Part shown: positions 46,587-59,073 of the stretch, piece after piece | How positions within the stretch are numbered: position 1 is the first letter of the stretch | How the letters are laid out: the number at the start of each line of letters is the position of its first letter | Assembly (NCBI GenBank): GCA_034509735.1 | Contig: JACGWO010000005.1 | Coordinates: 37,416,479-37,480,478 of the forward strand | Length of the DNA: 64,000 bases | Source: Sesamum alatum | Taxonomy: Eukaryota; Streptophyta; Magnoliopsida; Lamiales; Pedaliaceae | Direction: 5' to 3' | Program-made: the position numbers and the translations under genes | The notes under the pieces: generated by a model | Told to the model about the DNA's origin: nothing | Seen by the model: only the letters and a program-made list of their open reading frames with translations | Databases searched by the model: none

Positions 46587-48064
46587 TCACATTTTATCAA
46601 GTGCCAAACTAGCCACCATTTTAAGCAATGGTGCTGCGGACTTAGTTAGCATGTGAAACCTGCAACGATTTGAGGCATGTCCAAAGACGGACAATCCCAT
46701 CATAACTAGCTCTCCGAAAGAGAGTGTTGAGGATAAAAATCCCTGCCACTGATGAGGATTAAGCTTAAAGAAAGCATCCAAAAATCCCCTTGTTCCCTCC
46801 AAATCAAGTGCCAACAAAATCTCCATCCCAAGATTATTATACTCCCTGCTCCATCTCCTCTCCACAGGCCACAACGCATTCCACACTCTATCATAGAGCA
46901 GTGGACTCCCTCTGCAGGTCGAGCCAAGGCACTCGGCAATCGCCTCAGCAACCGCAGGGGCAAGCGCCATTGTCCGGGCCACCGTGTAGCCGGTGGCCGA
47001 GTGCACTAGCCCAGAATTCCCCCCAAATGCCATTATGCTTTGTGGGATCCGAGGCAGTGGTCCACCCATTTGGAAGAAGCACTTCTCCTCCTCAATCACC
47101 CTTCTAACTTGTATACCTAAATGCCTCAGCCTTTCTGCCATTCTTTGCTTCACCTCTGTGTATGACAACACAGGACGGCTAACGATAGACGTCTCTTCGA
47201 AAAATACCAGGTTAGAATCAAAAGGCATTGCATACATAAAAGTGGGAAATCTTGAATTCTATGAAGATCATTTTGAAGATGGGAATCCCTCCAATCCATT
47301 AGAAGCATCTGATTCAAATCATAGGGATGCTGATCCACTTCAGCTAAAATACCATGAGCAATCTGATAACCATGATCAGTTCTTGGCTTGTTATACTCTA
47401 TAAAACTGCTTCTAAAACCACTTGCATCAACGATTAAATCAGCTTTCAACTCAGTGCCGGCGCCATCATCACAAGCAACGGAGGATTCAAACGCCTCATG
47501 CTCGACTTTCCAAGCTTTGGCCTTATGAAACTTTACACCATTGACTGCACAATTGGACAAAAACCTCAACTTCAGCTCCTTCCTGCCCACTCTACCATAG
47601 GCACGATTCAAATACTTGGGGTTATCATCATTGATATAAACAGAACATATGGGCCATGTCTTGTCCAGACAATCCTCTAAGCCCAACCTCTCAAACTCAT
47701 CAACCCAAACACCATAATTGTTTGGCCACATAGAAAGGGGTGAAGGATCAACACAGCATACCTTAATCCCACGACTGGAAACTTGCTCAGCTAGCCGGAG
47801 ACCGGCTGGACCGGCACCTATAATGATGACATCAAACCGACGCCGGTCGGCTGCAGGATCAAACCAAGGGACATCAAATTCCAAAGATTCTGGTTTTGAC
47901 TTGGCCGGTTCCAAATCAAGAAAGCTGCCTATTTTGCTGCTTTGAACTCTTTGGTGATCTTTTCTTGGACGGATGTTATCAACAAAATGCAAACACCGAG
48001 CCTTGGCAGGCAATGAACATGGGCCTGAAGTGGAAAGTAGGGGAGGTGCAGATAGAGATGCCAT
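46587..48064 (-). pseudogene. CYC-B: Chromoplast-type lycopene beta-cyclase (CYC-B) relative, frameshifted
   Basis: The intronless minus-strand gene starts at 48064 (MASLSAPPLL, with a Ser/Pro-rich, plastid-transit-like N-terminus). It contains the FAD-binding segment FDVIIIGAGPAGLRLAEQVS, then CCVDPSPLSMWPNNYGVWVD, LKADLIVDASGFRS, YQIAHGILAEVD and MDWRDSHL; in another frame it continues YAMPFDSNLVFFEETS, PLPRIPQSIMAFGGNSGLVH and a usual C-terminus. The family closes lycopene ends to beta-ionone rings in plastids; CYC-B and capsanthin-capsorubin synthase types are intronless, about 500 aa, and not separable here. Between SHL and FPTF the gene is about 10 bases shorter than relatives, which shifts the frame and gives a stop at 47150-47152. 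The FLEET motif reads FFEET. A real inactivation is likeliest; a sequence error is possible but would have to involve several bases. Confidence 0.88.
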
Positions 48065-48338
48065 GAAAGAGAGCTTGAGAAGTAGGCAAACAATGCAACA
48101 ACGAAAGCGATACTTAGAATTAATGGTGGTAACCAGCAAGTACTAATACGTCAACTCCTGATTAATTGCCAAAAAAAAAAAAAGGTCAACTCCTGGTAGT
48201 TGGAGCTATGTGCAAATCCCAAGCAATGAAAAGAAAAAGCCATATATATACTCAAACGATATGGGAAAAAAAGCCTCCATTATTTTGATAACTTTTAATT
48301 GATTTATACCTCAAAAGAAAAATTAACCAAAGTATTAT
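48065..48338 (-). promoter_or_regulatory. Promoter region of the cyclase pseudogene
   Basis: On the minus strand a TATATATA box lies at about 48244-48251, some 180 bases before the ATG. A poly-A/T run is at about 48169-48183. Element C begins at 48339, only about 275 bp upstream of the ATG, so the promoter may be truncated by it. Confidence 0.4.
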
Positions 48339-49264
48339 GGGAAAAATACAAAGAACCCACTCATGATATTAGAAATGTTAAAAAAAAAACCCCTAAGAAA
48401 TAAATTATCAATTACAGCTCCTATAATATGAAAAAAAATTCAAAAAATCCCCCGAGACCAGAGTTGGTGGTACACGCGCGTTGACTGCAAAGATGGATCT
48501 GAAAACTGTGTTTTCTTGAAAATTTTATCCTTCTCTCTCCCAGACTAATCTAATATATATAATATGTTAAATATTATATTACCTATAATATATATATATA
48601 TTATATTAATAAATCTTAAAATAATATACAAATATTTATTAATAATAAAATATTATTATATATATAATTATATAATTATATAATTATATTAATATTTTTA
48701 ATATAATATTCTTTTGATTACATAATTAAATTAATTTTAAAAACATGGCAGTGGCGGCAAAGAAGAGGGCACGTCGCCACACCCTTCTCACCCCTAGGCG
48801 ACGGCGATCGCCCAACAACGAGGGCGACGACGTCGCCCATCGCAGATCGTATCGCAGCCAGCGTGATGTCGTTGCCCTCGACATCTAGGCAATCGTGTCG
48901 CCCTTCACCTTTGGGCGACTATTTCTGGTCTGGGTGACTGGGGTCGCCCAGAAGGGGGGCGCTAACGACGGGCAGCAAGGGGAGGGGGGGAGGTGGTCGT
49001 GGGGGTTATTATGAACCTTTTTTAAATAATAATTTTATAATTATAAATTATAATAATAGATATATTATATGTAATTTATAGATATAAATGCCTTTATATA
49101 TAGAGGGGCATTTTAGTTATTGTCTTTAAAAAATACGTTTACGTTGATTAGGGCCAAGTGTGAGTCATTGTTCATAATATAGGGGTGGTTTTTTATATTT
49201 AAATTTTCACAGTGGGGTTGTTGATATATTTCCATGTCATAGGGGGTCAAAATGAATTTAACCC
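48339..49264. mobile_element. GC-cored element C (926 bp)
   Basis: It begins GGGAAAAATACAAAGAACCC and ends GACATGG ... GGGGGTCAAAATGAATTTAACCC, flanked by AAAGTATTAT (48329-48338) and ATAGTATTAT (49265-49274), 10 bp with one mismatch. Its ends and its arms (GCACACG/GTGTGCCACCAA-type and AAAATTTTATCCTTCTCTCTCCCA) match elements A and B in the opposite orientation. The core at about 48750-49000 is rich in GGCGAC and GTCGCC. Confidence 0.8.
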
Positions 49265-49570
49265 ATAGTATTATATATCATATCAAATGATTATTATGAT
49301 AGTAATTAATAATGGATTTATAATATATATTTAGCAATTTATGTTATATAAAACTGCCATAGTAAATTTTCAAATGATTCCTAGAACATTGCAAGGTTTA
49401 AATTATTAATAGTATAAAAAGGTTTAAATTATTGATAGTATAAAATCAAATGATTTATTACTTTAAACATATGTATTTTTCTAACCAAATTCAAGAACAT
49501 ATAAATCTTCCCTCCTAAAAAGATGGGAAGATTTTAAAATGAAATAGATAAATTAAACAATGAAAAAATT

Positions 49571-50406
49571 GGGCTTAATTATCATTTATTGTCCTGTATA
49601 TAAAGGGTGGCAAAACAAGCACTCCATCTATAGGAATAATAAAGTAACATTCACTTAATTAATTTTTGTCAATTGTCGGATTCCGACCACATAAAATTTT
49701 AAAGTGGCTGAAATTTGTTGAGGTACAAATTATAACTTTTTTATTTGGTTTTTGTTGATTGGACCTTTTTTTTTTATCTTCCATCCACCACGTAAGCGCT
49801 TACATGGAGAAGGTCAAATTACGGAAAAATTTCATTTTTTGTCCCATATCTTAGGATCTTTTTTGATTTGATCCCATTTGTTGCTTATCACATTTAGTCC
49901 ATTTGTTCAATTTTTTAACAAATTTGGTCCCAACAATATATTATTATATGGTTCAATTATTTATTATATGCACGCAAGAACATTGTGTCACAATGACTAG
50001 TTTATAATATAAATTCAAACGTTATTTTTATAAAATTTAACCTTTTTTTTTATATAAGCACTTACGTGGTAGATGAAAGATAAGAAAAATGTCCATCCAA
50101 TAAAAGAATTCCAACTAAAAAGGTGTTTCTCCCTTTTTTATTCCGCTTATGTGGAAGGATTTCTTCCATCCAAGCTCTTATGTGATGAAAAATAATGAAA
50201 ACATGTCCAATCGGTAAAAGCCCCAAATAAAAAGGCCCTAATTATATCCACCTCCGTAAACTCCGGGAACTTTTTTAAAATTTCAATTGTCAGAGTCCTG
50301 CAATTATCAAAAATCAATTAATTGTAGGTTATTATTTGCCAGTCCTATATCTTGAGTTCTTGTTTTGCCACTTCCCCAAACAGTCAGGGTAGTAAATGCA
50401 ATTAAT
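49571..50406. mobile_element. TIR element with 10-bp target duplication, nested contents
   Basis: The left end GGGCTTAATTATCATTTATTG and the reversed right end TTAATTGCATTTACTACC begin arms sharing GTGGCAAAACAAG and TATAGGA. The flanks TGAAAAAATT (49561-49570) and TCAAAAAATT (50407-50416) match in 9 of 10. Inside, a second fold-back (ACGTAAGCGCTTACATGGA against TAAGCACTTACGTGG) and a transposon-end-like phrase at 49834 (GGAAAAATTTCATTTTTTGTC) suggest a nested insertion. No coding sequence is present. Confidence 0.7.
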
Positions 50407-50441
50407 TCAAAAAATTACACCAATGTAAATTGTGATAAGCT

Positions 50442-51056
50442 AGGGGAAATAGCATTTTTTGTCTCATAAATTAGGCGATTTTCACTTTGGTCCCATTCAT
50501 TGCAAGAATAGTACGTTTGATCCCGAAACTTACAAAAATTAGCAGTTTTGATTCTCCTCCACTTTTTTGTTAGTTTTTGTAACAGAGTAGGCAGGTGACC
50601 GTTAATTTTTTCCGAAGGAAAAATTGGTTGATTTAGTTAGGCTTAGTGATGCAATGGCTCATTTCCCATTTGCCCTAAATCACAAACAAAGCCCCAAAAA
50701 CCCCAAATTCTCTCAAACACTGAAACGCAAACACAGACAAGAATCAAGAACAAAATTGAACAAAAGGCTAGATTCAAGCAACATCGAGGGCACCACAAAA
50801 ACAAAGGGTCCTTTGCCACAGAAATAACAGGGCAAATTTGCCACAAACTTTTCCACGACTTTGCAATGAAATGTCAAAATTTTGAATATTCGTGGAAAAT
50901 TCCGTGGCAAAACAACAATAACATTCTGCAATGAATATCATTGCAAAAATCGATCACTTTAGGTGGCCCACTTTCGTTGCAAGTCGTTGCAAAAATTGCG
51001 ACAAACGTTGCCACAAAACAAATCCGTTGCTAACTTGCGACGAGTTTTGCAATAGT
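50442..51056. mobile_element. Single arm of the 36173-type element and CACTA-like debris
   Basis: The segment 50442-50600 (GGGGAAATAGCATTTTTTGTC ... ACTTACAAAAATTAGCAG) matches one arm of the element at 36173, but no opposite arm follows. From about 50800 to 51056 words such as TTGCAA, GTTGCCACAAA and TCGTTGCAA repeat, as in CACTA-type interiors. The frame at 50624-50827 lies between the two and has no family match. Confidence 0.55.
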
Positions 51057-51857
51057 TATATTTAATCATTTTTTATTTTTGACCTTACAAGAATACAACT
51101 AATTTAACATGCACGTTTGATGGATTTTCAGGGAATAAAAGACGTTAGAAAAGAGTTAATAAAAATCAAATGGAGCAAATAATGTAGTTTGGCCACCTAA
51201 ATGGTGGTCAGAATCACCACATTGACGCTTGAAATGAAGAGGGTTCGCAGCAGACCAAAATGAGGGTGGGCAGGCTGTTGGTGGCGGTGGTTGCCGACGA
51301 CAAAGGGTAAGGAAATCAATAATTTATGATTTAAATAGCATGAAAAATGCATGCTATTTATGTGCAACTTAAGTGCAAGAATTGCACATGCGTGAGAATC
51401 CATATTAATTGCATAAGATACATTATTGTCCAATAAAATAGTCACTTCATAATGTTATTTTACACCTCAAACTACTTATGGATGATTCATTTTTTGGTAC
51501 GGGATAATGAATTGATAGGATTCTGTGATTATATATATATGGTAAGGGATTATTTAATAATATTTATATACTTTGTTAGTTAATGGTATTAATGGGTATA
51601 AGTGCGAGATAAAATAATATGCTACTTAATTTATAGGATAAAACTTGTGATATAAGTGAAAAAAAAATCATATTTAGCCTTTTGCTAGCAAAATAAATTT
51701 CAAGTTCTTTAACCGTTGGAATCAAATTAAGGTGAACACGTATAACACATCATTTTTCATAAGTTTTTCTGATAAAGAAAGTTGGGATCCCAAATCGACT
51801 TTCTATTTTCTCACTCTTAATGTTCTTCATCGTTTGTCAGTAAGAGATACATACTTG

Positions 51858-52345
51858 AGTATTACAACATTCAATCTTGAATAACTTTGAGGACATTCCC
51901 CCTCAAGCTATATAAACTTCAATTATTCACCATATCTGCACAAATAATTCAACCGGATTATGAGGAAACGAAAGAATAGATAGATTTGTTATATAAGTAA
52001 AAACTTATGATATATTGCTTTTATGTTATTTTTAATGCCACTACCTATTCAGCTCCATTTGCAAAATGCAGAGGCCGGTCACATAATGTTGCGTATATAT
52101 AGCAAGAGACCTCAGATATCACTAGAATATAGTCATAAACACTAATAATTCTTGTAGACGGTTGTATAAAATGTAGAGGGAAATTTAGAGCATCGAAGCA
52201 CAAGAAAATTCTTGTTACCTATAGTGTCCCTCCGCCTACCATTCCGTTGCGTCATCAGATACACTAACAAATTGTTCATGGATCTGTTGCATTAAAGTGA
52301 AAGTCAACCATCTTATACTTGTAAGTTTTTATTCAGATAAGCCAT
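51858..52345 (-). pseudogene. Unrecognised two-exon family, copy D2-minus
   Basis: Exon 1 (52345-52219) keeps the ATG, a readable family core in shifting frames, and a donor now reading CTATAG/GTAACAAG. Exon 2 starts at 51945 after TTTGTGCAG but has lost about 100 bases in the middle, joining IWRI-like codons to the VY-x-x-x-x-G end. An extra base in the NKNY region and further indels break exon 1. Clearly dead, but both splice sites survive, unlike in the tandem array. Confidence 0.6.
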
Positions 52346-54591
52346 CATGATAAATGGAATATTGAGAAGATACTTAGAGTTGTGAAAAGTTCAACAAAAT
52401 TTATTGGTAAGATTCTTCATATATAAATTATAGGCATAGATAAATTTGAGAAATATGAAATGCAACAAAATAAATTATATAATTTTGCTTAAGAATTTAA
52501 AAAATTGGTGCAGAGCCAGAAATATTACATCAAACCTCAAGTAATTATGAACCCAAGACAACATTTTTATTTCCTTTAATTTGTTTACATGTGTTAACCC
52601 ATAATTCATGAATTTCCACTCGTATCGCACGGATCTTAATACTATTCATGACTCATAACCCAAGTCATGACTCATAATTTATGTCATATAATCACCTTAT
52701 GGTAGTTGGATGCAATTAGTCCAAGTGAAAATATAAATCCACCTCAGTATATCAAGGATAGAGATCCACTTAAATAATTAAAATAAAGCATTGCTAGCAA
52801 TTAAACGATCAGGAATAGCACGTATATCACTTGTTAGCAAGTAACTACAATTTACTTTATCTTTGTAGTTAAAAATCTACTAAAGCAAGAATTACCAGAG
52901 ATGCATCAGCAGTTCAGAAAAAAAAAAAAGTATCAAATTTTCTCATTGTGAACATTGATTAACCGACATTGCTTGTGGTTGTAGTTCTCGTGGTGGATAA
53001 CATAAATTTTGATCATGTTGTGTGATTTTTCCTCATCTCTTGCTTGATGTCTTATAAACATGAGTATGTCCATGCATCTGATCCTAGCATTTAATTTTGA
53101 TTTATGCCACATCCAACATTCTACCCTGCTTTACATTAAATTCATGTCCTTAGCCAAAAAAAAAAATTATTTCATGAATAAAGAGCCTAGTAGTAAGCAA
53201 AAACAAATTATACTTATGTGTATAAAGACTGAGTACTGCACAACTTTAGTTATGTGCATAGTCAATATCATAATTATGGAAAATAGAAAGTAAGTACATG
53301 TTCGACTCGTTATTCAAATGATGTCAGCAACAGGACAATTAATAATTCATTACATATAAGTATATTTTTCTAACTGATATATCTTATTAAGATTTGCACA
53401 AAATTAATGCTACTGCATGTGTAGAGCACGTGCCGTTTTATGTAAAAACAATCTTTCAGAAAATTCTTGATGTTAAACTTCTTAATCACAATTTTGTCTT
53501 GGCTAAGGACGTGAATTTAATCTAAGTGCGGTAGAATGTTTAATGTGGCATATTACAAACTTAACCGTTAATTATAACTTAACAATAACTGATATTTCTA
53601 TCTCAAAATTAATTGGTAGGATCACATCAGCATGGACTATATATTAGTTTTTATAAGCAATCAAGCAAATGATAAGGAAAAATCATACAACACCGCAATC
53701 TATGTTATCCACCATGAGAACTACAACCACAAACAGTGTCGGATAATCAATGTTCATATTGAGAAAATTAAATTATCAATCGGGTAGGTTAATGTTTTCA
53801 AAGCCTAACATATAACATGTCGACTAATATGTGTATATATATATATATATATGTGTGTGTATATCTATGTTTGCATGTGTATGTATGTTTATGTATATAG
53901 ACATACAAAATTTCCAAAGTGCCCATTGGTAACCGGCAACAAACACCGTAAAACCTTAGGGTAGGGATCTCTACTTTGCATATTGGACAAAATCCAAGTT
54001 ATCTTGATAATGTTTAGAAAGTGAGTTGTGTTCTTGATCGCAAAGCTTGAAGAATTTTATATATGTCGCAAATACTTTAGTTTTTCCTTCACTTGTATCG
54101 ATATTCTAAGCATAAAAATCTAAAGCAATATGTAAACATTAAAAATAAAATAAAATAAAAAAGTTCTTTGTTATAAGATGATAGCATGATGACTTTGAGG
54201 CATAGCCTATTTTGTGCTCCAATTTGTACAAAATAAGATCATCTATTTGCTCAAGGATATTGTCAAGAATAAAGTAAGATAAATTTTTTTCACTACACAA
54301 TACTTTTGAAAGATCTTCATAGTATCATGGCGCTTATTACCTAATCGGGATATTGAGTTGTCCTTTTAGATGATAATTATTTGATGTAAAAAAAATAAAA
54401 AGGATCTACCAATTTTTATCCTATGAGATCATGATTATAATTTATTATTCTTAGATATATTCACATGCAGGAAAATTGCAATTTTCATCCTATAATTTAG
54501 GGGTTGATAATTTTGGTCCTGAATGAATCGACTCTCGTAATTTAGTCCTGCAATTTTTGTCTTAACTGGCTGGAAAACACCGATTTTAAAA

Positions 54592-54859
54592 GGGGTTTAA
54601 TGCAATTTACCGCCCTGTGATATTGCAAATGAGCAAATTGACCCCATATTAAAAAGAAATAGTGATTTATCTCCCTAAGTTTTTTAAAATGAAACAATTT
54701 ACCTCCCTGTCTGAGGAGGTAAATTGCTTCATTTAAAAAAATGGGGAGGTAAATTGCTTCATTTTAAAAAATACAGAAAGATATATTGTTATTTTATTTT
54801 TTTATATGGGGATAAATTGATCATTTACAATATCACAGGAAGTAAATTGCAATTTTTCC
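54592..54859. mobile_element. Small fold-back Mutator-like element (268 bp)
   Basis: GGGGTTTAATGCAATTTACC and the reversed right end GGAAAAATTGCAATTTACTTCC are followed by CCTGTGATATTG and its mirror. The flanks are ATTTTAAAA (54583-54591) and ATTCTAAAA (54860-54868), 9 bp with one mismatch. In block D1 the corresponding place (about 38080-38095) has one uninterrupted copy. Confidence 0.85.
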
Positions 54860-55607
54860 ATTCTAAAAGTCATGTGCCCAGTACGTGCATATTCGAAACA
54901 TCCATTAAATACAGATGATTTTAAGAAATAAGTAATTTCCAAGTCCGTTCGTTTCTAGCTTAGTACCTCCTATTCTTGGTATGTCCATGCATTTGAACCA
55001 ACTTGTTCTATTATCAGAATTTTTTTTTTGATATATTATTTTTTTTCCTGAACTTCTTATGCATCTTTTGTAGTTCTGGCTATAGTAGATTGTTAAGAAC
55101 AATATTTAAGTAAATTGAATTTACTTGCTAACTAGTGATATACGTGTTATTCCCGATCATTTAATTGCAACCAAAATTTATTGAAGTTATTTTAAGTTGA
55201 TATCTATCTTAGATATACTGAGGAAGATTTATATTTTCACTTGGATTAATTGCACATACAATAAGATGATTATATGACATAAATTTAGAGTCATGAATAG
55301 TGTTAAGATATGTGCGATACGAGTGGAAATCTAGGTATTATGGGTTGAAATATTTAAATAAAAGATTATTTTCTTTTGTTTTGGCTTCATAATTACTTAG
55401 TGTTGGAAATAATATTTCTGGCTCCACATTAATTGTTTAAATACTCAAACCTAATTATATAATTTTATTTTTTAGTAATTCATATTTCTCAATTTTATCT
55501 CTAATTAATCTATAATCCATATATTAAGAACCTTACTAATAAGTACTTCGTAAATTTTGTTGAACTTTTCACAACTCAACCATCTTTTCAATATCTCATA
55601 TATCATG

Positions 55608-56660
55608 ATGGCTTATCTTAATAAAAACTACAGGGACAATGTGGTCGACTTTGGAACGTGACAGATCCGTGGAAGATTGTTAGTGTATCCGATGACGCAA
55701 CAAAAAATGGTGGCGGAGGAACACTAATTTTTTCGATGATCTAAAATTCCCGATACATTTTATGCGATCGTTTACATAAGAAGATTTATTATATTTTATT
55801 ATTCTTAGATATATTCATATCCATGAAATAAATGAAATAAAGATGGTTTTAAGAAATAAGCACTTCTTAAATACCTCTGGTTTCTAGAGTACCTCCTATT
55901 CTTAGTAGATCGATGCATTTGAACCAGACTTGTTCAATAATCAGAAAATAAAAAAAAAATATTTGATAGTTATTTTTTTTTTCTGAGCTTCTTATGCATC
56001 TTTTATAGTTCTTGCTTACTAGATTATGAAGAACAATATTTAAGTAAATCGTATTTACTTGCTAACTACTGATATACATGCTATTCTCGATCATTTAATT
56101 GCTAGCAAAATTTGTTAAAATTATTTTAAGTTTATATCTATCATAGATATACTGAGAAAGATTTATATTTTCACTTGGATTAATTGCAACTACCATAAGA
56201 TGATTATATGACATAAATTATGAGTCATGAATAGTATTGAGATCCGTGCAATACGAGTGGAAATCCAGATATTGTGGGATGAGAAGTTTAAATAAAGGAT
56301 TTCTTCTTTTATTTTTTGGTTGGATATAACATTTCTAGTTCCACTTTAACTTTTTAAATACTTGAGTATAATTATATATTTTCGTTTTTCTGCATTTCAT
56401 ATTTCAGAATTTTATTTGTATCTATAATTCATATATAAAGAACCTGACCAATAAATACTTCGTAAATTTTCCTATACATTTTATACCAGGCAGAAGATGA
56501 TGTTTTTAATGAGATGGACGATTACAAATCTCATATCCTGCCATCCTCTTTCTCTAGACAGATGTGAATGTTTATTGTCTTCTTAAAGTCTGATACATCT
56601 AAACGAGAAGTTTATGAAGTTTATAGCGGATTGTCCTCAAAATTGTTCAAGATTGATTGT
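55608..56660 (+). pseudogene. Array unit R1
   Basis: Exon 1 (55608-55726) encodes MAYLNKNYRDNVVDF, then a frame change, then TDPW-like and IVSVSDDATKNGGGGTL in another frame. It is closer to the dispersed copies than R2-R4. The splice donor is gone: CACTA is followed directly by ATTTTTTCGATG. The exon-2 part begins at CCAGGCAGAAG (about 56487), having lost its acceptor and first codons, and carries the shared ATGTGAATG stop. Confidence 0.7.
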
Positions 56661-57312
56661 TGCTAACCTTTACTCTCTCGCTCATCTACTCTGTTTTTGA
56701 GTAAATTTACTTGTTCACGAATTAGCATAAAATAAAAGAAACTATTCAAATTTTTTCCATGAACTTCTTATGCATCTTTTGTATTTCTTTCTTTAGTAGA
56801 TTTTTAAGTTTATACAATAATTGATTAAATTGTATCTACATGCTATAGTGATATACGTGCTAATCCCGATAATTTAATTGCTAGCAAAAAAAATTAATAT
56901 TATTTTAAGTTGATATCAATTCCACATACACCAAGGAACATTTCTATTTTCACTTGGATTAATTGCTACTACCATAAGGTGATTATATGGCATAAATTAT
57001 GAGTCATAGTATTAAGATTCGTGTGGTGTAAGTGGAATGACATGTATTATGGGTTGAGATGTTTAAACAAAGGAATTTTTTTATTGTTTTTGGTTTCATA
57101 ATTACTTAGGGTTGGATATAACATTCTTCATTCCGCTTTAATTTTTTAAATACTTAAGTATATTATATAGTTCTATTTTTCTGCATTTCATATTTCTCAA
57201 TTGTATCTATATCTACAATCCATATATGAAGAATCTTACCTATAAGTAATTCATAATTTTTGTTTTGAACTTTTCAAATTGTTTCTATCTTCTCAATATT
57301 TCGGATACCAAG

Positions 57313-58415
57313 ATGACTTATCAGAATAAGAACTACAGGGATAAGGTGCTTGACTTTCATGGAAACGGAACAAAGCAGTGGAAAATTGTTAGTGTATCCG
57401 ATGATGCAGCGAAAAATGGTGGGGAGGAACACTAATTTTTCAATGATCAAAATTTCCCTATACATTTTATACGACTGGTTACGTAATAAGATTTTATATA
57501 ATGTATTATTCTTACATATATTCACATCCATGAATTATGATGGTTCTCATAAATAAGTAATTCACAAAGACCTCTGGTTTCAAGCTTGGTACCCCTATAT
57601 ATTCTTGGTGGCTCATGCATTCAACCCAACTTGTTCAATTATCGTTAACTAAAAATCTATATATATTTGATTTTTTTTTCCTAAACTTCTTGTGAATCGT
57701 TTGTCGTTCTTGCTTTAGTAGATTGTTTAGTGCAATAGTCAACTAAATTGTATTTACTAGCTAACTAGTGATGATATACGAACGTGCAAATCCCGATCAT
57801 TTAATTGCACTAAAAAGATCTATTGAAATGATTTTCGGTTGATACCCATCCTAGATATACTGGAGAAGATTTATATTTTCACTTGGATTAATCGCAAGTA
57901 TCATAAAATAACTATATGACATAAATTGTGAGTCATTAATAGTATTAAGATCCATGCGATACGAGTGGAAATCCATGTATTATGGGATGAGATGTATAAA
58001 AAAGGAATAGAATTTTGTTTTGGCTTCATATATATATTAAGAATCTTACCAATTAGTACTTTGTAAATTTTCTAAAAATGTACACAACTCAAAATTGTCT
58101 TGGTATATTCAACATTATGTGACGGGCACTTCAATATGCAAATGGAGCCTAATAGGATAATTGAACTTAAACTAGCAATTGCATGCTAGTTTAACTTCAC
58201 AAGCGACTATTTGTGCAAATATGGCGAATAATTGAACTTATATACCCGGCGGAAGATGACGTTGTTAATGAGATGGACGATTACAAATCTCATATCCTGC
58301 CATCCTCTTTCTCTAGACGGATGTGAATGTTTATAGTCTTCTTAAACTCTGATACATCTAAATGAGAAGTTTATGAAGTTTATTGCGGATTGTCCTCAAA
58401 GTTGTACAAGATTGA
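57313..58415 (+). pseudogene. Array unit R2
   Basis: Exon 1 (57313-57435) is an open frame of about 40 codons, MTYQNKNYRDKVLDF ... QWKIVSVSDDAAKNG, ending EEH and a stop because of an indel in the glycine run. The donor is deleted. Exon 2 (from 58219) follows TTGTGCAA instead of TTTGTGCAG, so the acceptor AG is lost, and has the internal TGA of ATGTGAATG. Confidence 0.7.
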
Positions 58416-59073
58416 TTGTTGCTAACCTTAATTCTCTCGCTCATCTACTCTGTTCTTGAGTAAATTTACTTGTTCACGAATTATCATAAAATAAAAAGAA
58501 ATATTCGAATTTTTTCCATGAACTTCTTATGCATCTTTTGTATTATTTTCTTTAGTAGATTGTTAAGTATATACAATAATTGATGAAATTGTATTTACTT
58601 GCTATAGTGATATACGTGCTAATCCCGATAATATAATTGCTAGCAAAAAAAATTTAAAATTATTTTGAGTTTATACCAATCCTAGATACATTGAGGAACA
58701 TTTCTATTTTCACTTGGATTAATTGCAACTACCATAAGATGATTATATGGCATAAATTATGACTCATAATATTAAGATTCGTGCGGTTTAAGTGGAATTA
58801 CATGTATTATGGGTTGAGATGTTTAAAGAAAGGAATTTTTTTATTGTTTTGGTTTCATAATTACTTAGGGTTGGATATAACATTCTTGATTCCACTTTAA
58901 TTTTTTAAATACTTAAGTATAATTATATAGTTCTGTTTTTCTGCATTTCATATTTCTCAATTGTATCTATATCTACAATCCATATATGTAGAATCTTACC
59001 TATAAGTAATTCGTAATTTTTTTTCTTGAACTTTTCAGATTGCTTCTATCTTCTCAATATTTCGGATACCAAG

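Larger units (their letters stand above)
51057..55730. repeat. Duplicated block D2 (partner of 31198-39430)
   Basis: Same order and orientation as D1, but shorter. It keeps a minus-strand gene copy (51858-52345), a palindrome with shortened arms (about 52940-53155 against 53480-53780, joined at an A-rich point near 53160) and a plus-strand copy at 55608. It lacks the three insertions of D1 and has one of its own (54592-54859). The tandem array follows directly on its right. Confidence 0.85.

Noticed and set aside
47498..47945. Plus-strand frames opposite the cyclase
   Set aside because: They are antisense shadows of the lycopene cyclase sequence, whose motifs are clear on the minus strand.
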